Positions 1 through 7,317 of a DNA stretch of 11,330 nt are shown here, piece after piece. A program made the position numbers and the translations under genes. Position 1 is the stretch's first letter; each line of letters opens with the position of its first letter. The notes below the pieces were generated by a model. That model saw only the letters and a program-made list of their open reading frames with translations. It was not told the DNA's origin and made no database searches. The stretch comes from Chitinophaga pinensis (GTDB lineage: Bacteria > Bacteroidota > Bacteroidia > Chitinophagales > Chitinophagaceae): NCBI GenBank assembly GCA_945866165.1, contig CAMBGO010000057.1, forward strand, positions 1-11,330. The letters are read 5' to 3'.

Positions 1-356
1 AATGTATTTTTGGCATGTACAGTAGCACGAACAGTACGGTAAGAATCTGTTTCTTTTAATACCTGGGTATCCCAATCGGCGATATTGTAAGGATAAAGCA
101 TGAGATGCGAATGGCCTTCGATCATGCCGGGCATCACTGTTGAGTTGGAGTAATTAATATTGATGGCCTCTTGGGGCACTTTAATACTTTGCCTTGGACC
201 AACAGCAATTATTTTATTATCCTGCACCAACAATGCCCAATCAGAATGCATTGTTTCTCCATCGAACAGACGATCGGCGGTGATGAAATAAGTTGACTGA
301 GCATTAATTTGAAAATAGCTCAGTTGTAAAACAAAAAATAAAATTATTTTTCTCAT
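1..356 (-). CDS. Secreted amidohydrolase family protein, N-terminal part (cut by window edge)
   Basis: I translated the minus strand from ATG at 356-354; the frame stays open for 118 codons to the window edge, so the C-terminal part is missing. Residues 1-19 form a signal peptide (MRKIILFFVLQL... ending NA|QS). The mature part opens with the beta-sandwich typical of amidohydrolases (ITADRLFDGE, then VQDNKIIAVGP) and reaches VMPGMIEGHSHLML at about 74-87. His82 and His84 there match the first HxH metal ligands of the imidazolonepropionase-like and prolidase-like branch of the superfamily. The remaining ligands lie outside the window, so the substrate cannot be named; exported relatives often act on dipeptides or cyclic amides. 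It follows the glycosyltransferase by 40 bases and is probably the last visible gene of the minus-strand operon. Confidence 0.85.
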   Translation of the reverse strand, partial: MRKIILFFVLQLSYFQINAQSTYFITADRLFDGETMHSDWALLVQDNKIIAVGPRQSIKVPQEAININYSNSTVMPGMIEGHSHLMLYPYNIADWDTQVLKETDSYRTVRATVHAKNT

Positions 357-390
357 AAGTTGACAATTAATATCTGAAATATAGTGATTT

Positions 391-409
391 ACTTGATCAA
401 ATATCAAGT
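391..409. repeat. Short inverted repeat over the glycosyltransferase stop codon
   Basis: ACTTGAT (391-397) and ATCAAGT (403-409) are perfect 7-bp arms around a 5-base loop. The glycosyltransferase stop codon (399-397, minus strand) lies inside it. The stem is AT-rich with no T-run, so it is a weak terminator at best. It could pause or process the transcript before the downstream amidohydrolase, but chance is possible. Confidence 0.3.
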
Positions 410-1287
410 CTGCTTGTATCAAAGGAAGTCTTGAAAATATTGTTAGAATAAAAATTCAGTTTCCTTTTCAGCTTAGCAATGTATAATCTTATATTAACTT
501 TTTTCCATATGAAATATGAATATGGACCTTTTGTAAGGTATTTAAAAAACAAATTTTTATCGTTACATAAACAATTGTATTCAAGAGGTTTTATTCCAAC
601 ATAATGCCTGAATATAGTTATACTTTTTTCGGCGAGATGATGTTCATTCCAAAAAACTGGTATTTTTTTCCACTTCTGATACAAAACGATATTGAATGCA
701 TATTGATCACAAAAAGTAACTGAGCGTTGGTTTTTAGATGTTGTCAAAAGAATATCTCTCGTCAAATGTTGGGATTTCCAGAGATTCACGTCAATAAGTA
801 AAAGCCCTGTATTAAAGTATGGTTCATCCCCCTGAAAATTGAAATCTTTATAATTTATAATCCCCTCTGAAAAAAATTTTAAAAAAATATCCTGCACTGC
901 ACCAATAATATTCATTCCCAAATCAATATCGTAAATCTCTTTAGGATTTTTTAAGCAAATTATATCCGCATCCAAATAGAGTATCTTTTTAGCATCTTTC
1001 GCAGCAAAATGAGGTGCGAGTAGCTTTGGATAATACTCAATATCTGCAGGCAATTCAAAATCTTCGGGTAAAAGTGATTTATAATGCTCATCTTTTACTT
1101 TAATGAATGTTAAACTTCTCTTTTTGCGAATTGCCCATCGCTCAAATTTCTTTTTTGTTGATTCCCTTATGCCGGTATCCAAAACAACAATCTCAAAATC
1201 ATCACCCGTATGCTCGAATATGGAGGCGATGCATACTGCGGCCAAAACCCGATATTTTTCATTAAATGAAGTGAAGATTTGATTCAT
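397..1287 (-). CDS. Glycosyltransferase family 8 (LgtC/glycogenin-like)
   Basis: This is a 296-residue cytoplasmic GT-A glycosyltransferase with no signal peptide or membrane segment. The family marks are clear. The N-terminus binds a nucleotide sugar (FTSFNEKYRVLAAVCIASI). YPKLLAPHF precedes YLDADIICLKNP, whose Asp106-Ala-Asp108 is the DxD metal and nucleotide-sugar motif. PYFNTGLLLIDVNLW (156-170) and DQYAFNIVL (194-202) are conserved GT8 blocks. His228 in RHYVGIKPL matches the C-terminal HxxGxxKP metal-binding block. Family enzymes are retaining and transfer galactose or glucose from UDP-sugars to lipooligosaccharide, glycan or protein acceptors; the donor and acceptor here are unknown. 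The basic C-terminal tail (about 265-280) resembles the LgtC membrane-association tail. It starts 23 bases after the methyltransferase stop, which suggests cotranscription. Confidence 0.92.
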   Translation of the reverse strand: MNQIFTSFNEKYRVLAAVCIASIFEHTGDDFEIVVLDTGIRESTKKKFERWAIRKKRSLTFIKVKDEHYKSLLPEDFELPADIEYYPKLLAPHFAAKDAKKILYLDADIICLKNPKEIYDIDLGMNIIGAVQDIFLKFFSEGIINYKDFNFQGDEPYFNTGLLLIDVNLWKSQHLTRDILLTTSKNQRSVTFCDQYAFNIVLYQKWKKIPVFWNEHHLAEKSITIFRHYVGIKPLEYNCLCNDKNLFFKYLTKGPYSYFIWKKVNIRLYIAKLKRKLNFYSNNIFKTSFDTSRLDI

Positions 1288-1310
1288 GTTTTATTGAAAT
1301 AAGTGATTCG

Positions 1311-2138
1311 CTATATTGTAGCTATCAACCAATCCATCGTATGAGGCCTTTTTTCATCAACGATCTGGGCCTTTTGCAAATTTGAAAAGTGAATATAATT
1401 TTCCGATAGTTCAAAAGCTTTTCTATTTGTATCAAGGGAACTTATAAATTGGACTTGATGACCATTCGATAGTGCATCATATATATCTTTTTTTATATTT
1501 TTATTTTCAAATGGATGAAGCTCAACTATCAAATCACACTTACTAAAAACATGGCTGCGTTCGTCAGTAAAAAGCTCTTCCTCATATCCTTCACAATCTG
1601 AAATAATTAAACACCGCTTACCGTTTACCAACGTTGACAAAACTTCAATTGTACATTCTCCATTTATAATTACTTGGTCTTGAACTTGATTCAACAATGC
1701 CATCTCGTGGCATAACTGTTGGGCAGTGATATCTGTATCAAATGCATAAATAGGGGTATCGGGAAACAACATTGCCATACCCACTGCATAATAACCTTCG
1801 GCACAACCAATATCCACAATAAGTTCATATCGATTCGCCTGTAGTTTATCAAAAACAATATTCAATTCATTTTCATAGGTACCCGATAATTTTGGCAATA
1901 TTGAGCTAAATACAGCATTAAACGAAGGATATTTCATTCCTTTGAATAGTCCATCCTTAACAACAAGATCATTAAAAAAATAATATAACTTATTTTCCAA
2001 TCCTGTAGTTGGATCAGTAAATTGATAATTATACCTATGATTCAAATAAAGAGATGCTTTATTATACACAGCAAGAAATCTTTTTCCAGCGGATGTTGTA
2101 ATGAGTTTATCGACTATAAAATTGACGCTTTTGTGCAT
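1311..2138 (-). CDS. SAM-dependent methyltransferase, FkbM-like
   Basis: This 275-residue protein has a class I Rossmann methyltransferase core in its C-terminal two thirds. VDIGCAEGYYAVG (108-120) is the SAM-binding motif I, and YAFDTD (131-136) carries the acidic residue that binds the ribose. SDCEGYEEELF (180-190) sits where FkbM-type enzymes have DIEGAE, and ELHPF (206-210) is the following strand. The first 100 residues (with TYENELNIVF at 87-96) resemble no domain I can name and may recognise the substrate. FkbM-like enzymes usually O-methylate sugars or polyketides. Next to a GT8 gene, glycan methylation is the simplest inference, though a protein or small-molecule target is possible. 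Its ATG lies 5 bases after the DUF885 stop, so translation is probably coupled. Confidence 0.82.
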   Translation of the reverse strand: MHKSVNFIVDKLITTSAGKRFLAVYNKASLYLNHRYNYQFTDPTTGLENKLYYFFNDLVVKDGLFKGMKYPSFNAVFSSILPKLSGTYENELNIVFDKLQANRYELIVDIGCAEGYYAVGMAMLFPDTPIYAFDTDITAQQLCHEMALLNQVQDQVIINGECTIEVLSTLVNGKRCLIISDCEGYEEELFTDERSHVFSKCDLIVELHPFENKNIKKDIYDALSNGHQVQFISSLDTNRKAFELSENYIHFSNLQKAQIVDEKRPHTMDWLIATI

Positions 2139-2143
2139 AATTG

Positions 2144-3799
2144 CTATTTAATAACTGATTTCAATATCCCAACATCACTTCCCGTTAATTCCCAAGCACC
2201 CAATGCAGATGGCACAGAACCAATCTGATTCATCTTATCAAGAAAATTCTTTATGGAAAATTGTTGGCCAGTCAACTCCATTTTTTTTGCATATTCTGCC
2301 ATGGCTTCATCAATGAGAAATTTACCAGTGATATAGCTTGTGCCATATCCCGGCTGCCGCATATAAAGATGCTGTTCAAATTTCAACAAGTCTTTTTCTG
2401 TTTTCATCCAGCCCCTGGGTGTGTATTCTGAATGAATTGTACCAGCTTCTTCCATCGTCATTTCATTTGCGTGTGCATATAGGGAACCCAATCCTCTTGC
2501 AGCACGTTGCGCAATCAAAATATAAACAATCTCTCTTACCCGGGAATCATCATCGTATAGGCCAGCATTCATGAAAATTTCTTCTACGGCGGTTGCCATG
2601 CCTTCATTGCGTGAATCAAAAATATTATACAACAATGGCGCGCGACGAATTTCAGAAGTATGGGGCTCGAGATCCATTTGTGCCAATTCAAACCAATGGT
2701 AAAAATGAGAGAACAATGGACGCGGATCATAATGCATCGTGATCAAAAAGAAATTACGTTTCTCTTTTGGAACAAATCTTCCCACATGCTCCCTTAAGGC
2801 TGGTTCATAATAATTCTTCATAGTCAGCATCTGCTGCTGATCGAGGAAGGCAATGAAGCTTCTAACAGATCGTTCATTCAATGAATCATGTTCCATGATA
2901 GTATTGGCCTCAGAAAGCAGTGGCAAATTTCTATTACGGTGTTCCTCAAGTTTGAGTGAAGACCAAGCGCGTGAAAGTTCTCTTTTTAGCAATACCACTT
3001 GATCATCCCAAGTCAATGGAACGAGGTGGACATTTTTTGCATACCAATTGTAATTTTCCTTACCGATACCAGAAGGACCTGTCTTCTTAGAAGATCCTGC
3101 TTCAAGCCATTTTACTAGCTTCTCTGTTGATGTAATTGATTTATTAATTTCAGTTGAAAGATCTTGGTGTTCTCTCACGCCAGTCTTATCAAGCAATTCA
3201 TTTAAATCATCAATTTGTGATTTAATATCCCTGATTCCAGCAATCCATAGCTCCTTTGCGTTTCCTGTCAGGTTCAATTTAGCTTGTTCATTTAGCGGTT
3301 CAATGACTTTCAGCTGTTCAATTAATTTATTTTTATCTGAAAGAGAAAGGGGGAAATTATATTTCCATGTATCAATCACATAATGATGTGTAGGACCTTC
3401 ATGTGCCGGGACATCACTACGTTCAGTCCAAATTGTTTTATAAAAAGCCGGATCCCTTGTCCAAGGTTTTAGAATTCTGTGATTAAAGTCATACCCATTC
3501 ATTTCAGCCCAAACGACCATCCAATCAACTTTGTGTTCAACACTCCATGATACAGTATCGATTGAATTCAATCTTGATTGCAATGTCTTAAAAGCGGGCC
3601 ATCTTTTATTGAAGGCCTCAACAGTATAATCTGGAGCGCCATTTCTCAAAGGAGGTTTTTCAAAAGTCCGCCATTCCTTGAATAGGGAAACAAGAGCAGA
3701 ATAATCACTGGATTTGGTGAGTTGTGAAAATGCAAGGTTACACACTATTAAATAAATTAGTAACAAAGAGATTCTTATAATTGTGAAAGTTTGCTTCAT
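2144..3799 (-). CDS. Secreted DUF885-family protein lacking the usual HExxPGH motif
   Basis: This 551-residue protein has a signal peptide at 1-25 (a hydrophobic ILLIYLIVC-like core ending AFS|Q), so it is exported. The C-terminal half aligns by eye with DUF885, a family of presumed zinc peptidases. NEGMATAVEE (398-407) matches the EGWAlYaE block and is followed by GLYDD. An RAARGLGSLYAH block comes next, then NEMTMEEA (445-452). QPGYGTSYITGK (482-493) matches the PGqalsYkiG block, and FLDKMNQIGSVP (519-530) closes the domain. The expected HExxPGH metal motif is absent: the matching place reads H368-W-F-E-L-A, with Glu371 displaced and no PGH, and the Trp of EGWA is Met401. It may be non-catalytic or use different chemistry. 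It is the first gene of the minus-strand operon and overlaps none of its neighbours. Confidence 0.75.
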   Translation of the reverse strand: MKQTFTIIRISLLLIYLIVCNLAFSQLTKSSDYSALVSLFKEWRTFEKPPLRNGAPDYTVEAFNKRWPAFKTLQSRLNSIDTVSWSVEHKVDWMVVWAEMNGYDFNHRILKPWTRDPAFYKTIWTERSDVPAHEGPTHHYVIDTWKYNFPLSLSDKNKLIEQLKVIEPLNEQAKLNLTGNAKELWIAGIRDIKSQIDDLNELLDKTGVREHQDLSTEINKSITSTEKLVKWLEAGSSKKTGPSGIGKENYNWYAKNVHLVPLTWDDQVVLLKRELSRAWSSLKLEEHRNRNLPLLSEANTIMEHDSLNERSVRSFIAFLDQQQMLTMKNYYEPALREHVGRFVPKEKRNFFLITMHYDPRPLFSHFYHWFELAQMDLEPHTSEIRRAPLLYNIFDSRNEGMATAVEEIFMNAGLYDDDSRVREIVYILIAQRAARGLGSLYAHANEMTMEEAGTIHSEYTPRGWMKTEKDLLKFEQHLYMRQPGYGTSYITGKFLIDEAMAEYAKKMELTGQQFSIKNFLDKMNQIGSVPSALGAWELTGSDVGILKSVIK

Positions 3800-3871
3800 A
3801 ATGATGTTGTTGAAGATGCATGAAGTTCGGGAATTTCGAGTAAATCATTGCGCTCAATCAATAAACAGTTA

Positions 3872-3883
3872 AACATTAATGTT
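3872..3883. promoter_or_regulatory. 12-bp palindrome in divergent spacer (candidate operator)
   Basis: AACATTAATGTT is a perfect 12-bp palindrome, 73 bases before the DUF885 ATG and 94 before the oxidoreductase ATG. Its place between divergent genes suits a dimeric regulator, but AT-rich palindromes of this length also arise by chance. Confidence 0.35.
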
Positions 3884-3887
3884 ATTG

Positions 3888-3917
3888 TTGAGCACTGAAC
3901 ATTTATCTTAATTTTAC
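3888..3917 (+). promoter_or_regulatory. Candidate Bacteroidota promoter for the LLM oxidoreductase
   Basis: A TTG at 3888-3890 is followed after 18 bases by TAATTTTA (3909-3916), one base from the Bacteroidota -7 consensus TAnnTTTG; the usual spacer is about 19. It lies about 60 bases before the ATG at 3977. The predicted start site would fall near 3922-3925, which puts the inverted repeat at 3933-3959 in the 5' leader. Confidence 0.4.
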
Positions 3918-3932
3918 AGATTAATATCAATA

Positions 3933-3959
3933 TGAAATGATCCATTAAAAATCATTTCA
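3933..3959. promoter_or_regulatory. Perfect 9-bp inverted repeat upstream of the oxidoreductase
   Basis: TGAAATGAT (3933-3941) and ATCATTTCA (3951-3959) are exact complements around a 9-base loop, ending 17 bases before the ATG at 3977. No T-run follows on either strand, so it is not an intrinsic terminator. It could be a repressor site or a leader hairpin controlling the oxidoreductase and acyltransferase-like pair. Confidence 0.5.
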
Positions 3960-3976
3960 AAAAAATCAACAGATTA

Positions 3977-5005
3977 ATGGAAATAGGAATAGACAGCTTT
4001 GCAGCCATGTTCAGTGGCAACAATCCCTCTGCAATTAAAGATGCAGACGCCATGGCTCAATTGCTTACCAGGATTAAGCTGGCAGACGAAGTAGGCTTGG
4101 ACTTCTTTGGAATTGGTGAACATCATAGAAAAGGGTTTCTGGATTCTGCACCCGCTATTATCCTTGCTGCAGCGGCAACAGCCACAAAAAATATTCGCTT
4201 GGGAAGTGCTGTTACGGTTTTAAGCGCGGCGGATCCTGTTCGCGTATTTCAACAATTTTCAACACTCGATCTCATTTCGGGCGGAAGAGCTGAAATGGTT
4301 GTTGGACGTGGTTCATTCATTGATGCATTTCCATTGTTTGGATATAGTCTTGAAGATTATGATGAATTGTTCATCGAAAAACTCGATCTTCTTTTGAAGA
4401 TCAGAGATCATGAATACGTAAACTGGTCTGGTAATTTTCGACCAGCGATAAAGAATTTACCGGTTTATCCAAGACCCATTCAAGACCCCTTTCCCATTTG
4501 GTTGGGAGTTGGCGGAACACCGGCATCATTTGTTCGTGCAGGAACCTTGGGATTACCTCTCATGGTGGCAATCATTGGAGGAGAGACACATCGGTTCAGA
4601 CCATTAATTGATCTTTATCGAGAAGCAGGAAAAAGGGCTGGACATTCACCTGAAAATTTAAAAGTAGGACTCCATTCTATCGGATATGTTTCGGATACAA
4701 CTGAAAAAGCCCACGAAGAATTTTTTCCAGGCTATGCTGCGGCCATGACTAAAATAGGAAAAGAACGTGGCTGGCCTCCCACGACAAGAAGTCACTTTGA
4801 TGCACAGGCTGGTCCAACCGGAGCCTTGCTGGTAGGAAGTCCTGAGGAGGTTGCGGAAAAAATTATTAGGCATTCAAAAGCATTGGGTGGAATTTCAAGA
4901 CTCACTTTTCAGCTTGATGCAGCTGAACTACATCATGAAAAACTGATGAGTTCAATAGAATTGATTGGAAGCAAATTGAAAAGTTTTATAAATCAACACT
5001 CTTAA
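3977..5005 (+). CDS. LLM-class flavin-dependent oxidoreductase (luciferase-like monooxygenase fold)
   Basis: This 342-residue cytoplasmic protein has the bacterial-luciferase TIM-barrel fold. It opens MEIGIDSFA and has LADEVGLDFFGIGEHHRKGF (35-54), whose EHH is typical of the family. IRLGSAVTVLSAADPVRVFQQFSTLDLISGGRAEMVVGRGS follows at about 73-113, the conserved barrel core with the FMN-phosphate region. PFPIWLGVGGTPASFVRAG (about 171-189) and GSPEEVAEKI near the C-terminus are also standard. It most resembles the uncharacterised LLM subfamily that includes the structure 2I7G, from memory of its N-terminus. Members use reduced FMN or F420; FMN is likely here because Bacteroidota generally lack F420. 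The substrate is unknown. The next gene starts four bases after its stop, which implies shared transcription. Confidence 0.9.
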   Translation: MEIGIDSFAAMFSGNNPSAIKDADAMAQLLTRIKLADEVGLDFFGIGEHHRKGFLDSAPAIILAAAATATKNIRLGSAVTVLSAADPVRVFQQFSTLDLISGGRAEMVVGRGSFIDAFPLFGYSLEDYDELFIEKLDLLLKIRDHEYVNWSGNFRPAIKNLPVYPRPIQDPFPIWLGVGGTPASFVRAGTLGLPLMVAIIGGETHRFRPLIDLYREAGKRAGHSPENLKVGLHSIGYVSDTTEKAHEEFFPGYAAAMTKIGKERGWPPTTRSHFDAQAGPTGALLVGSPEEVAEKIIRHSKALGGISRLTFQLDAAELHHEKLMSSIELIGSKLKSFINQHS

Positions 5006-5009
5006 TGTT

Positions 5010-5780
5010 ATGGTTAAAAAAATCAACCTGATTAAGAAAATATTCTTAGAAAACGATAATCCTGAGAGCATAAAAACCAAAGTCGTTAAAGTTATTTGCG
5101 GATTCATTGTCCTCATGTTACCTGCTGAAAAATGGTACCGGGCGTCTTTCAATATTTACTTATTGATGCGGCACCTTAAGTATTTTAACCAAAGCAGTCC
5201 TCTTTTTCAGGTCAAAAGGGTAAATGTATTAAATCAAATACTCAGTTTGCTCACGAGAACTGGCATCCCTTTTCATATAGCTTATGAATTTAATTCAAAC
5301 AATATTAAAAATGAAAATGGATTCTTGATTTGTACTACCCATCTTCCCTTGATGAAAGTGGGAATTAGAGCATTGATTGAAAATAACTATCGTATTGATG
5401 CATTGATAGCACAAAATCCAACAAAAGATATGAAGATTGCCATATGGGGTATGAAAGAAAAAATAGCAGCTTTAAAGGTTGATTCAAATGTTCTACTAAA
5501 GACCAAATCATTTCTTTTAAAGAATGATTCCATTTTAGTGATGATAGATATTCCCAATACAAATATTTACTCCCCAAACAGCATGAAAATATGTGGCTTG
5601 ACAGGATCTATGGCTATTTTCATTTTTGCCAAACTAAATAAGAATGGAATCATACAAATATGGCTGGAATCACCCCCATTTCCATTCTGTAAAACAGACA
5701 GTGAAATACAAGAAAACATTAAGGAGTTAAAATACAAAACAAATCAAATTCTTGAAGAGTATTCAAATAGGAGTTATTAA
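5010..5780 (+). CDS. Remote LpxL/HtrB-like lipid acyltransferase homologue, atypical active site
   Basis: I do not recognise this 256-residue protein with certainty. Its order of features recalls lipid A late acyltransferases (LpxL/HtrB): an N-terminal hydrophobic stretch (VICGFIVLMLP, 28-38), a central NGFLICTTHLPLMKVGIRAL (103-122) in the place of the GVILVTAHFGNWE block, ILVMIDIP (175-182) and a C-terminus PPFPFCKTD...IQENIKELKYKTNQILEEY like the family end. The catalytic HxxxxD/E becomes His111-LPLM-Lys116, so the acidic partner is missing, and the protein is shorter than the usual 290-310 residues. It may be inactive or act on another acceptor. It begins four bases after the oxidoreductase stop. 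An ATG at 5005-5007 overlaps that stop but is in another frame, so ATG 5010 is the start. Confidence 0.5.
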   Translation: MVKKINLIKKIFLENDNPESIKTKVVKVICGFIVLMLPAEKWYRASFNIYLLMRHLKYFNQSSPLFQVKRVNVLNQILSLLTRTGIPFHIAYEFNSNNIKNENGFLICTTHLPLMKVGIRALIENNYRIDALIAQNPTKDMKIAIWGMKEKIAALKVDSNVLLKTKSFLLKNDSILVMIDIPNTNIYSPNSMKICGLTGSMAIFIFAKLNKNGIIQIWLESPPFPFCKTDSEIQENIKELKYKTNQILEEYSNRSY

Positions 5781-5919
5781 TGGCTTAACAAATAACGTCT
5801 AAACTTATCCATTAAACGTTAATCTTAAATAAGCTTTGTTCAACCCATAAGTGCAACACTACCTTTCAATCGTGAAAATACTTCATCTGGAGATAAGTAT
5901 TAAAATTTCCTTACTGGTC

Positions 5920-5943
5920 TTGCACGCATAACTTGAACTTAGG
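5920..5943 (+). repeat. Imperfect 24-bp direct repeat, left copy
   Basis: TTGCAC, then seven bases, then TTGAACTTAGG. The same architecture recurs at 7318-7341, with 17 fixed positions identical and 3 of the 7 middle bases shared. The two copies bracket the ketosynthase gene 1,398 bp apart. They may mark an insertion boundary or be a shared regulatory motif. Confidence 0.45.
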
Positions 5944-5969
5944 GGATTCATAACACATAATTTAATATT

Positions 5970-5977
5970 TAAATTTG
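5970..5977 (+). promoter_or_regulatory. Candidate -7 promoter box for the ketosynthase
   Basis: TAAATTTG matches the Bacteroidota -7 consensus TAnnTTTG exactly and lies 68 bases before the ATG at 6046. No convincing -33 TTTG is seen at the right distance. The stretch just downstream (5986-6003, ACTTTGCGACCTTTGTGG) is of a kind I recall from Flavobacterium gene leaders, which hints at a foreign origin. Confidence 0.35.
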
Positions 5978-6045
5978 ATAAATAAACTTTGCGACCTTTG
6001 TGGTTAAGTTTTTATAATTCACAATAAAATAAACCTTTAGCAACA

Positions 6046-7005
6046 ATGATTTCTATTACCGCCATGGCTTCTCTATCTGCTTTAGGAAACAATCAAGATA
6101 CGATTTGGAAAAACTACCAATCCAATCAACATTGTTTTGTAGCAACTGCTTTTGGTAATCAAAATGTTCTTGTTGCGCCATTGGATGTAGATTCAAAAAA
6201 GGAAATTGAAATATTAAGAAATTCAGATCAAAAATACAAATCGTTAGATAATTCTGTTTTATTTGCAATTGCAGCTTCTCGAAAAGCAATAATTGATGCG
6301 GGTTGGAAAACTAGTGATTCTTTTGGAATTAATATCGGTTCTTCTCGTGGTGCAACCGAATTATTTGAAAAGCATCATCTTGATTTTATAAAATCAGGAA
6401 AAGTATCAACATTAGCTTCTCCTACCTCAACACTAGGAAACATTTCCTCTTGGGTTTCTCACGATTTGCAAAGTCAAGGTCCTGAAATTTCACATTCGAT
6501 TACTTGTTCAACTGCATTGCACGCTTTGCTAAATGGCGTTGCTTGGCTTAAAGCAGGAATGGCAGATAAATTTTTAGTTGGAGGAAGTGAAGCTCCTTTG
6601 ACTGATTTTACGATTGCTCAAATGAAGGCGTTGCAAATTTATTATAATTCAAATGAAAGTTCTGAATATCCAAATAGGGCTTTAGATTTGAATAAGAAAA
6701 AGAATACATTAATTCTTGGTGAGGGTGCTGCAGTTTGTTGTTTAGAAATTGGTGAAAAGAAAAATGCGCTGGCTTTTATTGAAGGAATTGGGTATGCTAC
6801 GGAAATTTTGGAACACAATGTTTCTGTTTCGGCAGAAGCGATTTGTTTTCAAAAATCGATGAAAATGGCGTTAGGAACTAAATATTTATCAGAAGTTGAT
6901 GCAATTGTAATGCACGCTCCAGGAACTATAAAAGGGGATTTGACAGAATATAAAGCAATCCAAAAAGTATTTGGGGATAACCTACCTATGTTGACTACCA
7001 AATAA
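6046..7005 (+). CDS. Beta-ketoacyl synthase, frameshifted after codon 318
   Basis: This open frame of 319 codons is most of a ketosynthase of the FabF or aryl-polyene/flexirubin type. The thiolase-fold start (ISITAMASLSALGNN) is intact. Cys154 in SITCSTALHAL is the acyl-accepting nucleophile, and LILGEGAAVCCLE (222-234) is the conserved GEGA block. His290 in MHAPGTIKGDLTEYKA matches the HGTGTxxxD first catalytic His. The frame then hits TAA at 7003-7005, before the second catalytic His. That His and the C-terminus continue in the +1-shifted frame to 7198. The stated product therefore lacks one of three catalytic residues and should be inactive unless the shift is a sequencing error or is bypassed. 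No acyl carrier protein, ligase or reductase gene lies nearby, so the gene is an orphan. Confidence 0.85.
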   Translation: MISITAMASLSALGNNQDTIWKNYQSNQHCFVATAFGNQNVLVAPLDVDSKKEIEILRNSDQKYKSLDNSVLFAIAASRKAIIDAGWKTSDSFGINIGSSRGATELFEKHHLDFIKSGKVSTLASPTSTLGNISSWVSHDLQSQGPEISHSITCSTALHALLNGVAWLKAGMADKFLVGGSEAPLTDFTIAQMKALQIYYNSNESSEYPNRALDLNKKKNTLILGEGAAVCCLEIGEKKNALAFIEGIGYATEILEHNVSVSAEAICFQKSMKMALGTKYLSEVDAIVMHAPGTIKGDLTEYKAIQKVFGDNLPMLTTK

Positions 7006-7198
7006 ATGGAAAATTGGTCACACTTTTGGAGCTTCAGGAATGTTGAGCGTTGAAATGGCGATATTGATGTTACAAAAGCAAGTTTTTATCAGATCGCCAT
7101 TTGCAGAAGCGGAGTATCAAAATAAACCTTTGAAAAAGATAATGGTAAATGCGGTTGGCTTTGGCGGAAATGCGGTGAGTGTTTTGTTGAGTTTGTAG
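7001..7198 (+). pseudogene. Out-of-frame C-terminal piece of the ketosynthase
   Basis: Read from 7001, the DNA encodes 65 residues beginning NKWKIGHTFGASGMLSVEMA and ending VNAVGFGGNAVSVLLSL before TAG at 7196-7198. This is the standard ketosynthase end: the GHtxGAsG loop with the last catalytic His, then a GFGGxN-type strand. Dropping one A from the AAA at 7000-7002 joins it to the upstream frame and gives a normal 383-residue enzyme, with this His at residue 325. The piece has no start codon of its own near its beginning, so it is a detached remainder rather than a gene. Confidence 0.9.
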
Positions 7199-7317
7199 AT
7201 TTTTGTTTATTTGAAAATTGAAGATAGAAAATAGACGATTAGATAATCGGTATAAAAATGGGGCTTTGCTTCGACTACACCTTGGATATATTGCGCCCCG
7301 AACGAAATTAATCCCTG

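Noticed and set aside
2022..2574. Plus-strand open frames opposite the methyltransferase and DUF885 genes
   Set aside because: They overlap well-supported minus-strand genes and their products show no recognisable domain; the same holds for other antisense frames in the window.
5804..5833. AT-rich hairpin (CTTAT..ATTAA / TTAAT..ATAAG) after the acyltransferase-like gene
   Set aside because: Two 5-bp AT-rich helices split by an uneven internal loop are expected by chance in such DNA; no T-run follows.
6994..7010. Programmed +1 frameshift in the ketosynthase
   Set aside because: The site ACC AAA TAA A is not a known recoding signal, and no Shine-Dalgarno-like stimulator or pseudoknot is evident. 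A one-base mutation or sequencing error is simpler.
7260..7299. GGGGC (7260-7264) and GCCCC (7295-7299) as a terminator after the ketosynthase
   Set aside because: The stem is only 5 bp with a 30-base loop and has no T-run.
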